Source of the DNA: Bradyrhizobium tropiciagri
GTDB taxonomy: Bacteria > Pseudomonadota > Alphaproteobacteria > Rhizobiales > Xanthobacteraceae
Length of the DNA: 64,000 nt
Assembly (NCBI RefSeq): GCF_018130505.1
Contig: NZ_JAFCKH010000007.1
Coordinates: forward strand, 62,001-126,000
Reading direction: 5' to 3'
The notes under the pieces are model-generated. The model made no database searches, was not told the origin of the DNA, and was given only the letters and a program-made list of their open reading frames with translations. Shown piece by piece: positions 60,865-64,000 of this stretch; position 1 is the first letter of the stretch; each line of letters starts with the position of its first letter. Both the position numbers and the translations under genes were made by a program.

Positions 60865-62274
60865 TTACAGCGAGTAGTACATCTCGAACTCGACCGGGTG
60901 CGGGGTCATCTCGAAGCGAGCGACCTCGGTCATCTTCAGCTCGATGTAGGAATCGATGAAGTCGTCATCGAACACGCCGCCGTTCTTGAGGAACGCGCGG
61001 TCCTTGTCGAGGTTCTCGAGTGCCTCGCGCAGCGAACCGCAGACCGTCGGGATCTGCTTCAGCTCTTCCTTCGGCAGATCGTAGAGGTCCTTGTCCATCG
61101 CCGGGCCCGGATCGATCTTGTTCTTGATGCCGTCGAGACCGGCCATCAGCATCGCGGCGAAGCCGAGATACGGGTTGGCCATCGGATCGGGGAAGCGCAC
61201 CTCGACGCGCTTGGCCTTCGGGTTCGCGGTGTAGGGGATGCGGCATGACGCCGAGCGGTTGCGCGCGGAGTAGGCCAGCAGCACCGGAGCCTCATAGCCC
61301 GGGACCAGACGCTTGTAGGAGTTGGTCGACGGGTTGGTGAAGGCGTTGATCGCCTTGGCATGCTTGATGATGCCGCCGATGTAATGCAGGCAGTTCTCCG
61401 ACAGATCGGCGTACTTGTTGCCGGCGAAGGTCGGCTTGCCGTCCTTCCAGATCGACTGGTGGACGTGCATGCCCGAGCCGTTGTCGCCATAGACCGGCTT
61501 CGGCATGAAAGTGGCGGTCTTGCCGTAGATGTGCGCGACCTGGTGGATGCAGTACTTGTAGATCTGCATCTGGTCGGCCATCAGCGTCAGCGTGTCGAAC
61601 TTCATGCCGAGCTCGTGCTGGGCGGAAGCGACTTCGTGGTGATGCTTCTCGACCTTGACGCCCATCTTGGCCATCGCGCCGAGCATTTCCGAGCGCATGT
61701 CCTGCACCGAGTCCTGCGGCGGCACCGGGAAGTAGCCGGCCTTGGTGCGGATGCGGTGGCCGAGATTGCCGCCTTCATATTCGGTGGCGGAGTTGATCGG
61801 CAGTTCGGAGGAGTCGAGACGGAAGCCGGTGTGGTAGGGGTCGGCCGAGTAGCGCACGTCGTCGAACACGAAGAACTCGGCCTCGGGGCCGACGAACACG
61901 GTGTCGCCCACGCCCATCGACTTCACCATCGCCTCGGCCTTCTTGGCGATGCCGCGGGGGTCGCGGTTGTAGGGCTCGCCGGTGGTCGGCTCGAGCACGT
62001 CGCAGGTGATGACCATGGTGGTCTCGGCGAAGAACGGATCGATCGTCGCGGTGACCGGGTCGGGCATCAGGCACATGTCGGATTCGTTGATCGCCTTCCA
62101 GCCGGCGATCGAGGAGCCGTCGAACATCTGACCTTCGGCAAAGGTGTCCTCTTCGATCATGCCGACGTCGAAGGTCACGTGCTGCCACTTGCCGCGCGGA
62201 TCGGTGAAGCGCAGGTCGACGTATTTGACGTCGTTGTCCTTGATCATTTTCAGGACGTCTTTGGCGGTCTTCAT
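60865..62274 (-). CDS. glnA: Glutamine synthetase type I
   Basis: The 469-residue GSI makes glutamine from glutamate, ammonia and ATP. The N-terminal [51 protein letters not shown], the [10 protein letters not shown] region and the adenylylation Tyr in [15 protein letters not shown] (about residue 397) are all present, so it is a GSI-beta enzyme regulated by GlnE adenylylation. It follows glnB by 153 bp on the same strand, and a hairpin in that gap may tune glnA expression. Confidence 0.98.
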   Translation of the reverse strand: MKTAKDVLKMIKDNDVKYVDLRFTDPRGKWQHVTFDVGMIEEDTFAEGQMFDGSSIAGWKAINESDMCLMPDPVTATIDPFFAETTMVITCDVLEPTTGEPYNRDPRGIAKKAEAMVKSMGVGDTVFVGPEAEFFVFDDVRYSADPYHTGFRLDSSELPINSATEYEGGNLGHRIRTKAGYFPVPPQDSVQDMRSEMLGAMAKMGVKVEKHHHEVASAQHELGMKFDTLTLMADQMQIYKYCIHQVAHIYGKTATFMPKPVYGDNGSGMHVHQSIWKDGKPTFAGNKYADLSENCLHYIGGIIKHAKAINAFTNPSTNSYKRLVPGYEAPVLLAYSARNRSASCRIPYTANPKAKRVEVRFPDPMANPYLGFAAMLMAGLDGIKNKIDPGPAMDKDLYDLPKEELKQIPTVCGSLREALENLDKDRAFLKNGGVFDDDFIDSYIELKMTEVARFEMTPHPVEFEMYYSL

Positions 62275-62368
62275 GAATACCCCTTATGGATGTGCGGGTC
62301 GGTTTTTGCGGCGGTGGGCGACGTTATTCCCGCCTGCGGCGGGCTGGTGTGACGACTCAAACGAAATC

Positions 62369-62386
62369 AGGCTGCCGAAGCAGCCT
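62369..62386 (-). other. Hairpin in the glnB-glnA gap
   Basis: AGGCTGC and GCAGCCT form a 7-bp stem with a TTCG loop on the minus strand, 42 bases after the glnB stop and about 95 bases before glnA. The UUCG loop is unusually stable. It may be a partial terminator, or the end of a glnB-only transcript with glnA having its own promoter. Confidence 0.5.
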
Positions 62387-62427
62387 TTATTCTCTTTTGA
62401 CGTCGGAAAATCCGGATAGCATCGCCC

Positions 62428-63124
<697 letters not shown>

Positions 63125-64000
63125 ATGGACGTGCTGACCACCACTGAGATGGAACGCGCCGATCGTCTGACCATCGCAGCCGGCACGCCCGGCTTCGCGT
63201 TGATGATGAGCGCGGGGCAGGCGGTCGCCGAGGCGGCGATGGACCTGGTCGAGGAGGGGCCGATCGTGGTGGTGGCCGGGCGCGGCAACAATGGCGGCGA
63301 CGGCTTCGTCGCCGCCGCCGAACTCGCCGCGCGCGGCCGCGAGGTCTCGGTCATCCTGCTCTGCGAGCGCGACAGCCTGCAGGGCGATGCGGCGCTGGCG
63401 GCGAAGGGTTGGAAATATCCGGTGCTGCCGTTCAACCCGCAGGCGCTCGGCAGGCCGGCGTTGATCATCGACGCCCTGTTCGGCGCCGGCCTCAACCGCC
63501 CGGTGAAGGGCGATCCGCTGGAGATGATCGTGGCCATCAACGCCAACGGCGCGCCGGTGCTGGCGGTCGACCTGCCGAGCGGCATCAACGGCACGACGGC
63601 TGCGGTGATGGGCGCCGCGGTGCAGGCGACCGAGACCGTGACCTTCTTCCGCAAGAAGCCCGCGCACCTCTTGCTGCCCGGGCGGATGCATTGCGGCCGC
63701 GTGCGGGTCGCCGACATCGGCATTGATCCGCAGGTGCTCGACGAGATCAAGCCGCTGACCGCGGAGAACGCGCCGCAGGCCTGGCGCTGGTCGTTCCCGG
63801 TGCCGCGGATCGACGGCCACAAATACGCACGCGGCCATGCCGTCGTTGTGTCCGGTGATATCGCCTCGACCGGCGCGGCGCGGCTCGCCGCCCGTGGCGC
63901 GCTGCGCGCCGGTGCGGGCCTGGTGACGCTGGCCTCGCCGCGCGATGCGCTCGCCGTCAACGCTGGCGCGCTGACCGCGGTGATGGTGCGCGCGGTCGAC
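63125..64000 (+). CDS. nnr: Bifunctional NAD(P)H-hydrate epimerase/dehydratase, 3' end beyond window
   Basis: The first 292 residues are visible; the frame is still open at 64000. The N-terminal epimerase (NnrE) domain shows ERADRLTIAAGTPGFALMMS, the VVVAGRGNNGGDGFVAAAEL motif (about residues 44-63), LIIDALFGAGLNRPVKGDP and VLAVDLPSGINGTTAAVMGA. From about residue 235 the dehydratase (NnrD) domain begins: HKYARGHAVVVSGDIASTGA, then ARLAARGALRAGAGLVTLAS. The fused enzyme repairs damaged NADHX/NADPHX. The ATG at 63125 has a GAGG site. It is divergent from glnB. Confidence 0.93.
   Translation, partial: MDVLTTTEMERADRLTIAAGTPGFALMMSAGQAVAEAAMDLVEEGPIVVVAGRGNNGGDGFVAAAELAARGREVSVILLCERDSLQGDAALAAKGWKYPVLPFNPQALGRPALIIDALFGAGLNRPVKGDPLEMIVAINANGAPVLAVDLPSGINGTTAAVMGAAVQATETVTFFRKKPAHLLLPGRMHCGRVRVADIGIDPQVLDEIKPLTAENAPQAWRWSFPVPRIDGHKYARGHAVVVSGDIASTGAARLAARGALRAGAGLVTLASPRDALAVNAGALTAVMVRAVD

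Overview
The window looks like a piece of a Bradyrhizobium (Alphaproteobacteria, Rhizobiales) chromosome. The evidence is the high GC content, a Bradyrhizobium-type porin, a GcrA-family regulator, the glnB-glnA pair, a nadABC operon next to a NadQ/NrtR-like regulator, an IHF-alpha plus MerR pair, a fused NnrE/NnrD gene, and several families of intergenic palindromic repeats of the kind scattered through Bradyrhizobium genomes. The taxonomic call is inferred from gene content only.

Layout. Positions 12-3037 hold an animal-type heme peroxidase, a RidA-family gene broken by an in-frame amber codon, and an orphan TctC/Bug solute-binding protein. Positions 3315-9062 are the most unusual part. An orphan 118-residue gene faces, across an AT-rich intergenic region with three short palindromes, a six-gene operon. 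That operon encodes two tandem AidA/PixA inclusion-body-family proteins followed by four long alpha-helical proteins that resemble the HBL/NHE/ClyA alpha-pore-forming toxin superfamily. Two of the four have a clear hydrophobic head, one has a weaker hydrophobic patch, and one is a paralogue with the head deleted. A strong hairpin sits inside the operon and a second one ends it. I read this as a candidate multi-component pore-forming toxin locus coupled to inclusion-body proteins.

Positions 9115-14489 are core genome: a BamE/OmlA-like lipoprotein, a cytochrome bc1 assembly chaperone, a DUF177 protein, plsX-fabH, ihfA, a MerR regulator and tRNA-Pro(GGG). Positions 14682-17464 carry a MarR regulator, a porin with a terminator, and a candidate stand-alone small RNA. 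Positions 17518-28870 are metabolic and accessory genes: a DapA-family aldolase, an SDR, GcrA, an acyl-CoA synthetase, an acetamidase/formamidase, a YdcF protein, a DUF169 protein, a saccharopine-dehydrogenase-like reductase and an FAD monooxygenase. The monooxygenase is divergent from a MarR regulator across a palindromic operator.

Positions 29460-41281 form an exopolysaccharide cluster: a Wzy/O-antigen-ligase-like polymerase, an undecaprenyl-phosphate sugar transferase, a GT4 glycosyltransferase, a Wza-like export lipoprotein, a Wzc/GumC-like co-polymerase with a degenerate kinase domain, a CelD-like acyltransferase and a polysaccharide-deacetylase-like protein without its metal ligands. 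A divergent TctC (frameshifted)/LysR pair interrupts it. Positions 41285-48860 hold DUF2842, heme A synthase, nadA-nadB-nadC with the NadQ-like regulator upstream, and a MetY-type sulfhydrylase. Positions 49011-56826 hold a CoA-binding protein, an enoyl-CoA hydratase, a thioesterase, rplM-rpsI, a diguanylate cyclase, an AI-2E-family permease and a gamma-glutamyl-GABA hydrolase-like amidotransferase. Positions 57195-64000 hold a hybrid histidine kinase, a Tat-exported solute-binding protein, glnB-glnA behind a sigma-54-like promoter, and the start of the NAD(P)H-hydrate repair gene, which runs off the window.
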